Counted from the first letter of the stretch, positions 1-4,613 are shown. The stretch is 5,627 nucleotides of DNA from Oscillospiraceae bacterium (GCA_009779455.1 WREG01000140.1:1-5627); one strand, 5' to 3'. The notes: generated by a model not told the origin, from the letters alone. Made by a program: numbers and translations.

Positions 1-118
1 CCGTTTTCACAGTTCCCGCCGCCTCCGCCCTAACCGAAAACAGCCCAACCGGCCCAACCCCCGCAACCATCACAGCCGCCAAAACAACCGAAACCAAGCC
101 CTTAAACGCCTTTTGCAC
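1..118 (-). CDS. Secreted or cell-surface protein, N-terminal 39 residues only (runs off the window)
   Basis: Reading leftwards from a GTG at 118-116, an open frame of 39 codons runs to the window edge. It begins MQKAFKGLVSVVLAAVMVAG, a basic N-end followed by a long hydrophobic stretch, and continues to VRAEAAG, where an A-x-A type signal peptidase I site lies around residues 31-34. The product is therefore exported across the membrane; no mature domain is visible, so its job is unknown. The GTG start is supported by an AAGGA ribosome site at 129-133, ten bases upstream, an in-frame stop just upstream of that site, and a well-placed promoter at 155-183. Codon choice in the visible part is very rich in GCG, GTT and GGN, as expected for a signal peptide. 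It is transcribed away from the DUF4160/DUF2442 operon. Confidence 0.75.
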   Translation of the reverse strand, partial: MQKAFKGLVSVVLAAVMVAGVGPVGLFSVRAEAAGTVKT

Positions 119-146
119 AAAAATCCAATCCTTTCAAAATAAAATT

Positions 147-172
147 CCGCTACCATTATAATATGGCAGCGG
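147..172. repeat. Imperfect inverted repeat over the -10 box
   Basis: CCGCTACCAT (147-156) is repeated in inverse as ATGGCAGCGG (163-172), with 9 of 10 arm positions matching and a 6-base TATAAT centre. It covers the -10 box of the leftward promoter and its likely start site, a usual place for a repressor site. It lacks a following T-run, so it is not a convincing terminator. A regulatory role is an inference. Confidence 0.4.
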
Positions 173-183
173 GGATTTTGCAA
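155..183 (-). promoter_or_regulatory. Sigma-A promoter of the secreted-protein gene
   Basis: On the minus strand a TTGCAA -35 box (183-178) and a perfect TATAAT -10 box (160-155) are separated by exactly 17 bases. Transcription would begin near 148, giving a leader of about 30 nt before the GTG at 118 that includes the AAGGA ribosome site. Confidence 0.75.
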
Positions 184-212
184 TGATAAATTTATTTTTT
201 AATGCCGTTTTG

Positions 213-241
213 TTGATTTGCATATAAAAATATGCTATACT
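213..241 (+). promoter_or_regulatory. Sigma-A promoter of the DUF4160-DUF2442 operon, with a palindrome in its spacer
   Basis: TTGATT (213-218) and TATACT (236-241) are separated by 17 bases, and the -10 is preceded by TGC, the extended -10 motif. The spacer holds a perfect inverted repeat, GCATAT-AAAA-ATATGC (220-235), that fills almost the entire gap between the two boxes. A dimeric repressor bound there would block RNA polymerase, so self-regulation of the operon is plausible but not shown. The predicted start near 248 leaves a leader of about 24 nt. Confidence 0.7.
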
Positions 242-271
242 AAAAATGAATTTAATATGGAGATGATGGAT

Positions 272-541
272 ATGCCTTTAATTTCAAATTTTTACGGCGT
301 GCTGATATATATGTTTAAAGAGAAAAACAGCCCGCATAACAAACCGCACGTTCACGCGGTGTTCGCGGGCGATAAAATGTCGATCGCCGCTGACGGCGAG
401 ATATTAGCAGGGAAACTCCCCCGGAAACAGCAAAAATTTGTCGAAGCATGGGTTGCGCTGCGTGAGGATGAAATCAACGCCGCTTGGACCGCGCTTAACG
501 AAAACAGCGAAATCTTGAAAATCAAAGGTTTGGAGGGCTGA
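272..541 (+). CDS. DUF4160 domain protein
   Basis: The 89-residue product matches the DUF4160 family from memory of its layout: an N-terminal P-x-I-S-x-F-Y-G-hydrophobic-I-Y-M segment (residues 2-14), a His-rich PHNKPHVHA stretch (21-29), a DGEILAGKLPR turn (41-51) and a helical tail with W60 and W72. Molecular function is not established; the clustered histidines suggest metal or nucleic-acid contact only by inference. The ATG at 272 is chosen because GGAG (259-262) lies nine bases upstream and family members begin at M-P-x-I-S. Upstream in-frame starts at 218 (TTG, inside the promoter), 257, 263 and 266 are too near or before the ribosome site. The stop is two bases from the next start, so the two genes are co-translated. 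Such pairs are often suspected to be toxin-antitoxin-like modules. Confidence 0.8.
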   Translation: MPLISNFYGVLIYMFKEKNSPHNKPHVHAVFAGDKMSIAADGEILAGKLPRKQQKFVEAWVALREDEINAAWTALNENSEILKIKGLEG

Positions 542-543
542 TT

Positions 544-783
544 TTGGAAAGCTATTACCCTGTCGGCGTTAAACCGCTTGAAAAATATAAACTGCTCATT
601 ACTTTTGACAATAACGAACAGCGCATATTTAATGTCGAGCCTTATTTAAACGACAAATTTTTTTCGCCGCTTAAATCTTTGCCGGTTTTTAATTCCGTAA
701 AAATAAGCCCGATATCAATTGAATGGGCCGGAGGGATTGACATATGCCCCGACGAATTGTATTATAACAGCGTCCCGGCGTAA
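544..783 (+). CDS. DUF2442 domain protein
   Basis: This 79-residue protein has the whole DUF2442 pattern: a V-x-P-L-x-x-Y-K-L-L-I-T-F-D-N segment (residues 9-23), a FNVEPYL turn (29-35), an F-SPLK stretch (40-44), and the closing IEWAGGIDICPDELY (59-73). The family is a small fold of unknown biochemical role that often sits beside DUF4160 genes. The start is a TTG, fixed by GGAGG at 532-536 inside the end of the DUF4160 gene, seven bases upstream. Only two bases separate the genes, so translation is probably coupled. The last 22 bases overlap the last 22 bases of the convergent methyltransferase gene. Which partner, if either, acts as toxin or antitoxin cannot be read from sequence. Confidence 0.8.
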   Translation: MESYYPVGVKPLEKYKLLITFDNNEQRIFNVEPYLNDKFFSPLKSLPVFNSVKISPISIEWAGGIDICPDELYYNSVPA

Positions 784-1799
784 TCGACAAACGCCTCTAT
801 ATTCTCCAGCGGCGTATCCGGCTGGATGCTGTGGGACGCAGCCAGTATAAAGCCCCCGTCATACCCCAGTTTTTCGGTTTTTTCAGCCGTTTTCCGCTTT
901 ATTTCTTCGGCGGACGCGTTTATCAGGAATTGCTGAGTGTCCAATCCGCACATCAGTGTCAGTTTATCGCCGAATTCCTTTTTTATCCGCTCCTGGTCCA
1001 TCCCGGCGGCGCTTTCCTGTATGGGGTTCAGCACGTTTACGCCGATTTCCGCGAGGCCGGCTATGACGGGGTGCATACTGCCGCAGGAGTGGTAGGCGAT
1101 TATCACGTCATTTTTGCAAGCCCTCAATTCGCCTATGATTCGCTTCATGCGGGGCTTGAAATACTGCCGCCACATATCCGGCGACATCATCAGGCCCTTC
1201 TGGGAGCCCAAATCGTCGCCAAGCCATACCCAGTCCGCGCCCCTTTTTATGCATTCCTTTGAAAGGGTTACGCAAAACCCCATGAGCCTGTCGAGCAGGA
1301 TGTCTATGGCCCCGTCGCCGTATGCCAGGTCCATCATAACGTTTTCCATGCCCCGCAAATGGCACGCGGGTTCAAACAGCACGCCGGAAACGTCCGCGCC
1401 TATGAAATATTCGTTTCCGTACTCCCTTTTAAGGAAATCGAAATATGCAAACCTGTCCCCGCGCAAAGGGTCGGGAAGGTTGTAATTTTTAATAAAATCA
1501 GCGTCTTTGCCCTGTAAAGGATGGTTCACGACCATATTGTAATACCCGTCACGCTTCCAGGTTATGCCCCATTCGTCAGTGAATTCCGCACCTTGGGGCA
1601 CGTCCCGCTCCATTTCGCCGTTTATCGAAAGCCACGTCTGCAGAATGTCGTTCCCTATTTTAATTTGAAGCTCCAAAGGGGATATGCCGAGCCTTTCGCA
1701 AAGGTTTTTTGCCGTACCCGCGCCGAGCCAGACAAAACGTGGCGTCCGGTCGGGTTTTATATGGTTTATTGCGGCATAAACGCGCTCTTTTGAAGTCAT
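762..1799 (-). CDS. Uroporphyrinogen decarboxylase-family protein, probable MtaA/CmuA-type corrinoid methyltransferase
   Basis: The 345-residue protein has the UROD-like TIM-barrel layout: the N-terminal MTSKERVYAAINHIKPDRTP (1-20), a VWLGDDLGSQKG strand-loop (191-202), YHSCGSMHP (236-244), MCGLDTQQ (283-290) and the C-terminal HSIQPDTPLENI (323-334). H237, C239 and C284 form the His-x-Cys...Cys set that binds zinc and activates a thiol in MtaA/MtbA-type methyltransferases; true HemE lacks it. The likely role is methyl transfer between a corrinoid protein and a thiol or folate. No corrinoid protein gene is in the window, so the substrate is unknown. The ATG at 1799 has AAGGGG (1808-1813) eight bases upstream. 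A weak minus promoter (TTGGCT, 16 bases, TATAAC, about 1860-1833) would overlap the strong plus promoter at 1812-1840. Alternatively, read-through from the minus small-peptide transcript feeds it. Confidence 0.85.
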   Translation of the reverse strand: MTSKERVYAAINHIKPDRTPRFVWLGAGTAKNLCERLGISPLELQIKIGNDILQTWLSINGEMERDVPQGAEFTDEWGITWKRDGYYNMVVNHPLQGKDADFIKNYNLPDPLRGDRFAYFDFLKREYGNEYFIGADVSGVLFEPACHLRGMENVMMDLAYGDGAIDILLDRLMGFCVTLSKECIKRGADWVWLGDDLGSQKGLMMSPDMWRQYFKPRMKRIIGELRACKNDVIIAYHSCGSMHPVIAGLAEIGVNVLNPIQESAAGMDQERIKKEFGDKLTLMCGLDTQQFLINASAEEIKRKTAEKTEKLGYDGGFILAASHSIQPDTPLENIEAFVDYAGTLL

Positions 1800-1811
1800 T
1801 TCAAAAACCCC

Positions 1812-1840
1812 TTGACAGCCAGTTTTAAAACTGTTATAAT
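1812..1840 (+). promoter_or_regulatory. Perfect-consensus sigma-A promoter with a 14-bp palindrome as spacer
   Basis: TTGACA (1812-1817) and TATAAT (1835-1840) are both perfect and exactly 17 bases apart. The spacer contains the perfect palindrome CAGTTTTAAAACTG (1820-1833). No gene of normal size lies downstream; the transcript would start near 1847 and meet the hairpin at 1899-1926. Such a strong promoter for a short RNA is typical of antisense RNAs that must be made in excess of their target. Confidence 0.85.
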
Positions 1841-1846
1841 AAATGC

Positions 1847-1934
1847 AGATGAGGAGCCAATAGACGGCAACTTCATTGGGTTTACATCCAAAGCAACATA
1901 ACCCGCCTAAGCTACTAGGCGGGTTACTTCTTTA
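1847..1934 (+). ncRNA. Candidate antisense RNA (type I antitoxin-like)
   Basis: A transcript from the consensus promoter would begin at about AGATGAGGAGCC (1847-1858) and end just after the 11-bp hairpin at 1899-1926, which is followed by CTTCTTTATT. That gives about 85-90 nt with no useful reading frame (its only ATG gives a four-codon ORF). Its 3' part is exactly complementary to the end of the minus-strand small-peptide gene and to the shared hairpin. Its 5' ATGAGG can also pair with CCTCAT near the 5' end of the opposing mRNA (2104-2099 read on the minus strand). This two-site pairing around a shared terminator resembles the par/fst locus of Enterococcus plasmid pAD1 and the txpA/RatA-type loci of Bacillus. 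Both ends are estimates. Confidence 0.6.
1899..1926. terminator. Shared bidirectional hairpin terminator
   Basis: TAACCCGCCTA (1899-1909) and TAGGCGGGTTA (1916-1926) form a perfect 11-bp stem with a 6-base loop. On the plus side it is followed by CTTCTTTATT, a fair U-rich tail; on the minus side by TGTTGCTTT, a weaker one. The TAA stop of the minus-strand peptide is the first three bases of the stem on that side, so peptide stop and terminator are nested. Confidence 0.75.
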
Positions 1935-1992
1935 TTGCAATAATGATCGCATACACGAAAATAAGTATGACACCAAGTATCACTAATTCCAA
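1924..1992 (-). CDS. Very short hydrophobic membrane peptide, candidate type I toxin
   Basis: The 22-residue product is a single membrane-spanning segment (ELVILGVILIFVYAIIIAI) ending in two lysines and stop, the usual shape of type I toxins, which insert in the cell membrane. The start is taken as TTG at 1992; AGGAG at 2004-2008 is eleven bases upstream, slightly long, and two of its bases lie in the foot of the hairpin at 2007-2029, so translation may be restrained by folding. There is no in-frame ATG nearby. The frame is continuous upstream with the 24-codon ORF at 2038-2112, from which it is separated only by one TGA at 2038-2040. The real product might therefore be a longer tail-anchored protein broken by that codon. 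No named family was recognised. Confidence 0.5.
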   Translation of the reverse strand: MELVILGVILIFVYAIIIAIKK

Positions 1993-2006
1993 AATAACAA
2001 TTTCTC

Positions 2007-2029
2007 CTCTCGTATTATTCCAACGAGAG
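2007..2029 (-). promoter_or_regulatory. Hairpin in front of the small-peptide ribosome site
   Basis: CTCTCGT and ACGAGAG form a perfect 7-bp stem with a 9-base loop (2014-2022). In the minus-strand mRNA it starts nine nucleotides after the TGA at 2038-2040, and its 3' foot overlaps the AGGAG ribosome site by two bases. It could limit ribosome access to the peptide start. Ribosomes translating the leader ORF up to its TGA would reach the edge of this stem, so translational coupling is possible. Confidence 0.5.
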
Positions 2030-2037
2030 TTAAAACT

Positions 2038-2112
2038 TCAGCCTCCTTCCCACTCGCGTTGGTACTCGAAGCCGCCGCCTATTTTTTCATCCATAAAAAT
2101 GAGGTTCCTCAT
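2038..2112 (-). CDS. 24-codon leader ORF in the same frame as the hydrophobic peptide
   Basis: From ATG at 2112, four or so bases after the predicted RNA start, a frame encodes MRNLIFMDEKIGGG and then FEYQREWEGG before TGA. A second in-frame ATG at 2094 would give 18 residues. Either the mRNA is nearly leaderless or translation uses the second ATG with GAGGA (2108-2104) eleven bases upstream. The ORF ends in AAGGAGGCTGA, a strong Shine-Dalgarno sequence with no start codon at a useful distance. The content is hydrophilic, rich in Glu, Gly and aromatics. It may be a regulatory leader peptide, or the front half of a 62-codon protein interrupted by TGA. Its function is unknown and it may not be translated. 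Confidence 0.35.
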   Translation of the reverse strand: MRNLIFMDEKIGGGFEYQREWEGG

Positions 2113-2122
2113 CTACAAGCAT

Positions 2123-2152
2123 ATTCTATCATATTTTATAAGATTTTGTCAA
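2123..2152 (-). promoter_or_regulatory. Sigma-A promoter for the minus-strand small-peptide mRNA
   Basis: On the minus strand a perfect TTGACA (2152-2147) is followed after 18 bases by TAGAAT (2128-2123), with TGA just before it acting as an extended -10. Transcription would start near 2116, giving an RNA beginning GTAGATGAGGAACC. It converges on the plus-strand promoter at 1812-1840. Confidence 0.7.
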
Positions 2153-2196
2153 TCCTGAAACTCGATAAAAACGGAAAAGATATTTTATTTCGTTAT

Positions 2197-2204
2197 GCTA
2201 TAAT
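2197..2204 (+). promoter_or_regulatory. Extended -10 promoter of the AraC-GNAT gene
   Basis: TGCTATAAT, with the perfect -10 at 2199-2204 preceded by TGC, lies about 55 bases before the gene. No good -35 box is seen 16-18 bases upstream, as is common for extended -10 promoters. The transcript would start near 2211. Confidence 0.6.
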
Positions 2205-2257
2205 TAAGAACCTGTATTCAACGGCCGCAAAATAAACAACCGGGAGTGCTTTATAAT

Positions 2258-3196
2258 TTGGTGGAATATGAAAAGATAATAAAATACATCGACGGGCATA
2301 TAAAAGACGAAATAACGCTTGACGAAATAGCGGAAATCGCGGGGTATTCGCCTCAGCATATATATAAAATCTTTAAAGCATATTCATCCGTCCCGGTAAT
2401 GGAATATATACGCAGGAAAAAATTGTATTCAGCCGCCGGCGAATTTTACACGGGGCGAAGACTGTACGACATCGCGCTTGATTACGGCTATGAAACGCAG
2501 GCGGGGTTCTACAAAGCTTTTCAAAGCGTTTTCGGCTGTTCGCCAAGCGTTTATAAAAATAATATTAAGAAAGCGGGGATTAATATGTTTATAGGCAATG
2601 TAAAAAATATCGAAGAATTAGCAAATGGGCTGGATTTTTTCAAAACCGTCTACCCCGGCCATCCAATGACGGCAGCTGACGCCGAAAGCGACGAAAAATG
2701 CGGGCTGAAATGGTGGGGAAAACAGTTTGCGAAAGACCCGGATTTGCTTTTATACGCGAAAGACGGCGATAAAATCTGCGCCGCCACATTCGGGTTTGCG
2801 GAAGACGGCAGATACGTGACTGTGCATGAAGGGGTGCTTGAGGAATATAGGAACACGGGCATATTTGAAGCCCTTTTTGCCGAATTGGAAAAGAGGGCAA
2901 AAAAACTCGGTTATACAGGCGTCGTGTTGGGCATAGGCGAGGGCGAGGAAGAATTTTACGCGAAACTGGGCTATATCGGCAAAACATTGATTCAGTCCCT
3001 AAAATACAGCGTAGACGAACTGAAAACCTTTAACGAACAATATAATAATTATGAGGTCACCGGCTCCGGCGTGTACGAAGGGTATGTAAACCAGCTCTGG
3101 CTGAACGTTTCACTTTTAGACAAAAAGCTGAAGAAAAAATACGAGGAGGAAATCGGGGGCTGCTGGGTGCAGGTTATTGTCAGCAAAAATATTTAA
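2258..3196 (+). CDS. AraC-type DNA-binding regulator fused to a GNAT acetyltransferase domain
   Basis: The N-terminal hundred residues are a classic AraC/XylS double helix-turn-helix. The first helix pair is ITLDEIAEIAGYSPQHIYKIF and the second is the LYDIALDYGYETQAGFYKAF region ending in the family signature FGCSP-VYK. The rest (about 108-250) looks like a GNAT acyl-CoA-binding domain. It has the motif A-like stretch VHEGVLEEYRNTGIFEALF, where R-N-T-G matches the R/Q-x-x-G loop that holds the CoA pyrophosphate, then a helix and a FYAKLGY segment typical of motif B. A charged tail of about 60 residues follows. It probably senses or modifies a small molecule while controlling nearby genes. The start is placed at TTG 2258 because GGGAG (2242-2246) is eleven bases upstream; the GTG at 2246 overlaps that site. 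GTG 2261 is also possible. Product about 312 residues. Confidence 0.8.
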   Translation: MVEYEKIIKYIDGHIKDEITLDEIAEIAGYSPQHIYKIFKAYSSVPVMEYIRRKKLYSAAGEFYTGRRLYDIALDYGYETQAGFYKAFQSVFGCSPSVYKNNIKKAGINMFIGNVKNIEELANGLDFFKTVYPGHPMTAADAESDEKCGLKWWGKQFAKDPDLLLYAKDGDKICAATFGFAEDGRYVTVHEGVLEEYRNTGIFEALFAELEKRAKKLGYTGVVLGIGEGEEEFYAKLGYIGKTLIQSLKYSVDELKTFNEQYNNYEVTGSGVYEGYVNQLWLNVSLLDKKLKKKYEEEIGGCWVQVIVSKNI

Positions 3197-3219
3197 ATAC
3201 AAATCAGATAATTGAAACA

Positions 3220-3254
3220 ATTGCGGGCGATTAATAATCGCCCCTGCAATTTTG
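3220..3254 (+). terminator. Intrinsic terminator between convergent genes
   Basis: GGGCGATT (3225-3232), loop AAT and AATCGCCC (3236-3243) form a perfect 8-bp stem. It is extended by ATTGC/GCAAT (3220-3224 and 3246-3250) across a 2-base bulge, followed by TTTTG. It ends the AraC-GNAT transcript. pyrI stops only 11 bases away on the other strand, so the hairpin may also serve pyrBI, although its U-run is weaker in that direction. Confidence 0.8.
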
Positions 3255-3264
3255 TATCCTCAAA

Positions 3265-3684
3265 TTATTCTTTGCTTTTCGTCTCGCAGTAGACGCAGCG
3301 GTAAATCTGCTTTTCAAGGTCGTCAAGGCGGAAAATATGGTCGATCTCCTGTTCTGCCGAGGTTATGCACCGGGGGTTTTTGCAGTGCAGGATATTCACA
3401 AGCTCACGCGGCAGGTCAAGCCGCTTTTTTTCGGCAATCTCGCCGTTTTTTATTACATTGACCGTGATATTCGGGTCGATATACCCCAACACGTCAAGGT
3501 TCATCGGCAGCTCCGCGTCGATTTTTATGATATCCTTCCGCCCAAGCTTCCCGCTTTTTACGTTTTTGATGATAGCCACGCAGCATTCAAGCTTGTCCAG
3601 ATGAAGGTAGCGGTAAATCGCCATGCTTTTCCCCGCCTGTATGTGGTCCAGCACTATTCCGCTGTTTACTCCGTCAACGTTCAT
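3265..3684 (-). CDS. pyrI: Aspartate carbamoyltransferase regulatory chain
   Basis: PyrI binds CTP/UTP and ATP and links catalytic trimers of aspartate transcarbamoylase, giving feedback control of pyrimidine synthesis in the cytoplasm. The 139-residue product has the N-terminal nucleotide-binding domain, with VLDHI (D13), LGRKDIIKID (K50, K54) and AEKKRLDLP (K87) at the places of the allosteric-site residues of the E. coli chain. The C-terminal zinc domain has Cys at 101, 106, 130 and 133, a C-x4-C-x23-C-x2-C spacing identical to E. coli PyrI. It is somewhat shorter than the E. coli chain (153), mainly at the two ends, as usual in clostridia. Its ATG overlaps the pyrB TGA by four bases, and GGAGG (3692-3696) inside pyrB is seven bases upstream, so the subunits are co-translated. 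Confidence 0.95.
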   Translation of the reverse strand: MNVDGVNSGIVLDHIQAGKSMAIYRYLHLDKLECCVAIIKNVKSGKLGRKDIIKIDAELPMNLDVLGYIDPNITVNVIKNGEIAEKKRLDLPRELVNILHCKNPRCITSAEQEIDHIFRLDDLEKQIYRCVYCETKSKE

Positions 3685-4598
3685 GAAAGCACCTCCAAAA
3701 GTGTTAAAATTAAGGCCATCCTGATAAACTTCCCGTTCAAAACCTGCTTGAAATAGCAGGCGCGGGGGTCGTCGTCCACTTTGACCGAGATTTCGTTGAC
3801 CCTCGGCAGGGGGTGCATGACGGACATATCGGGGCGGGCGTTTTTCATTTTGTACGCGTCGAGGATAAAGCGGTCTTTCAGGCGTATGTAGTCGGCCTCA
3901 TTGAAGAACCGCTCCTTTTGTACTCTCGTCATATAGAGTATGTCAAGCTCCGGGAGGGCGGCTTCCATGTCCACCGTTTCGGTGAACGGCATATTGTTCT
4001 TTTCGATGACGGACGCTTTCAAATATTCGGGTACGGGCAGTTCCTTCGGGGATATGAGCGTCAATGCTATGCCCTCGTACCTCGACAGGGCGGTTATCAG
4101 GGAATGCACGGTGCGGCCGAATTTCAGGTCGCCGCAGAAGCCTATGTTAAGGCTGCCGAGCCTCCCCTTTTCGCGCTTTATCGTCAGTAAATCCGCAAGT
4201 GTCTGGGTCGGATGGTTGTGACCGCCGTCCCCGGCGTTTATGACGGGAACGCCCGCGTGGCGTGATGCCAGCAAAGGCGCGCCCTCCTTCGGGTGACGCA
4301 TTGCGATAATATCGGCGTAACAGCCCACGGTGCGGACGGTATCCGCCACGCTCTCCCCTTTCGCGGCGGAACTGGAACCGCCGTCGGAAAAGCCTATCAC
4401 GGAGCCGCCCAAATCAAGCATTGCGGCCTCGAAACTGAGCCGCGTGCGCGTGCTCGGCTCGAAAAACAGGGCCGCGAGCTTTTTCCCTTTGCAGGCATCG
4501 GCGCATTTCCCCGGGTTTTCGATGATCTCCGACGCCAGATCCAAAAGGGAATCCAGCTCCGGCTGGCTTAAATCGGTTATGTCGATCAGATGGCGCAA
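3681..4598 (-). CDS. pyrB: Aspartate carbamoyltransferase catalytic chain
   Basis: PyrB joins carbamoyl phosphate and aspartate to N-carbamoylaspartate, the first committed step of pyrimidine synthesis. The 305-residue protein has all the catalytic landmarks. FEPSTRTRLSF (46-56) is the carbamoyl-phosphate loop, K80 lies in the 80s loop supplied to the neighbouring subunit, and R101 follows. HNHPTQTLADLL (127-138) includes His129 and Gln132. TRVQKER (224-230) contains the aspartate-binding Arg, and HPLPRVNEI (262-270) follows. The start is TTG at 4598, fixed by AGGGAGG (4607-4613), eight bases upstream, and by the family-typical beginning R-H-L-I-D-I-x-D-L. It overlaps pyrI by four bases. The gap to the upstream membrane gene is 34 bp and shows no clear attenuator or PyrR-type stem, so control is probably allosteric through PyrI and by a promoter further upstream. 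Confidence 0.96.
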   Translation of the reverse strand: MRHLIDITDLSQPELDSLLDLASEIIENPGKCADACKGKKLAALFFEPSTRTRLSFEAAMLDLGGSVIGFSDGGSSSAAKGESVADTVRTVGCYADIIAMRHPKEGAPLLASRHAGVPVINAGDGGHNHPTQTLADLLTIKREKGRLGSLNIGFCGDLKFGRTVHSLITALSRYEGIALTLISPKELPVPEYLKASVIEKNNMPFTETVDMEAALPELDILYMTRVQKERFFNEADYIRLKDRFILDAYKMKNARPDMSVMHPLPRVNEISVKVDDDPRACYFKQVLNGKFIRMALILTLLEVLS

Positions 4599-4606
4599 GG
4601 TTATGA

Positions 4607-4613
4607 CCTCCCT
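4607..4613 (-). promoter_or_regulatory. Ribosome binding site that fixes the pyrB TTG start
   Basis: AGGGAGG on the minus strand lies eight bases before TTG at 4598. There is no ATG or GTG between, so the unusual TTG start is well supported. Confidence 0.85.

Noticed and set aside
1..118. Low-complexity C-rich sequence at the left edge as a non-coding repeat
   Set aside because: Read on the minus strand it gives a clear signal peptide with promoter and ribosome site, so it is the start of a gene.
218..271. Longer N-terminus for the DUF4160 gene from TTG at 218
   Set aside because: The TTG overlaps the -35 box and lies upstream of the predicted RNA start. The ribosome site at 259-262 and the family's usual beginning both favour ATG 272.
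831..1793. Several open frames opposite the methyltransferase gene on the plus strand, and one in another minus frame
   Set aside because: They are shadows of a well-supported 345-residue gene, with no ribosome sites or recognisable domains.
1847..2114. A small transposon-like element (MITE) bounded by the 12-base inverted repeats AGATGAGGA(G/A)CC
   Set aside because: The repeats sit exactly at the predicted 5' ends of two convergent RNAs, and no flanking target-site duplication is visible, so a transcriptional explanation fits better.
1943..2158. Plus-strand 71-residue open frame across the small-RNA locus
   Set aside because: It has no ribosome site, an unnatural Pro/Ser/Ile-rich composition, and lies opposite the minus-strand small-peptide mRNA and its promoter.
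2246..2257. GTG at 2246 as start of the AraC-GNAT gene
   Set aside because: It overlaps the only ribosome-binding-like sequence (GGGAG, 2242-2246), so nothing would direct initiation there.
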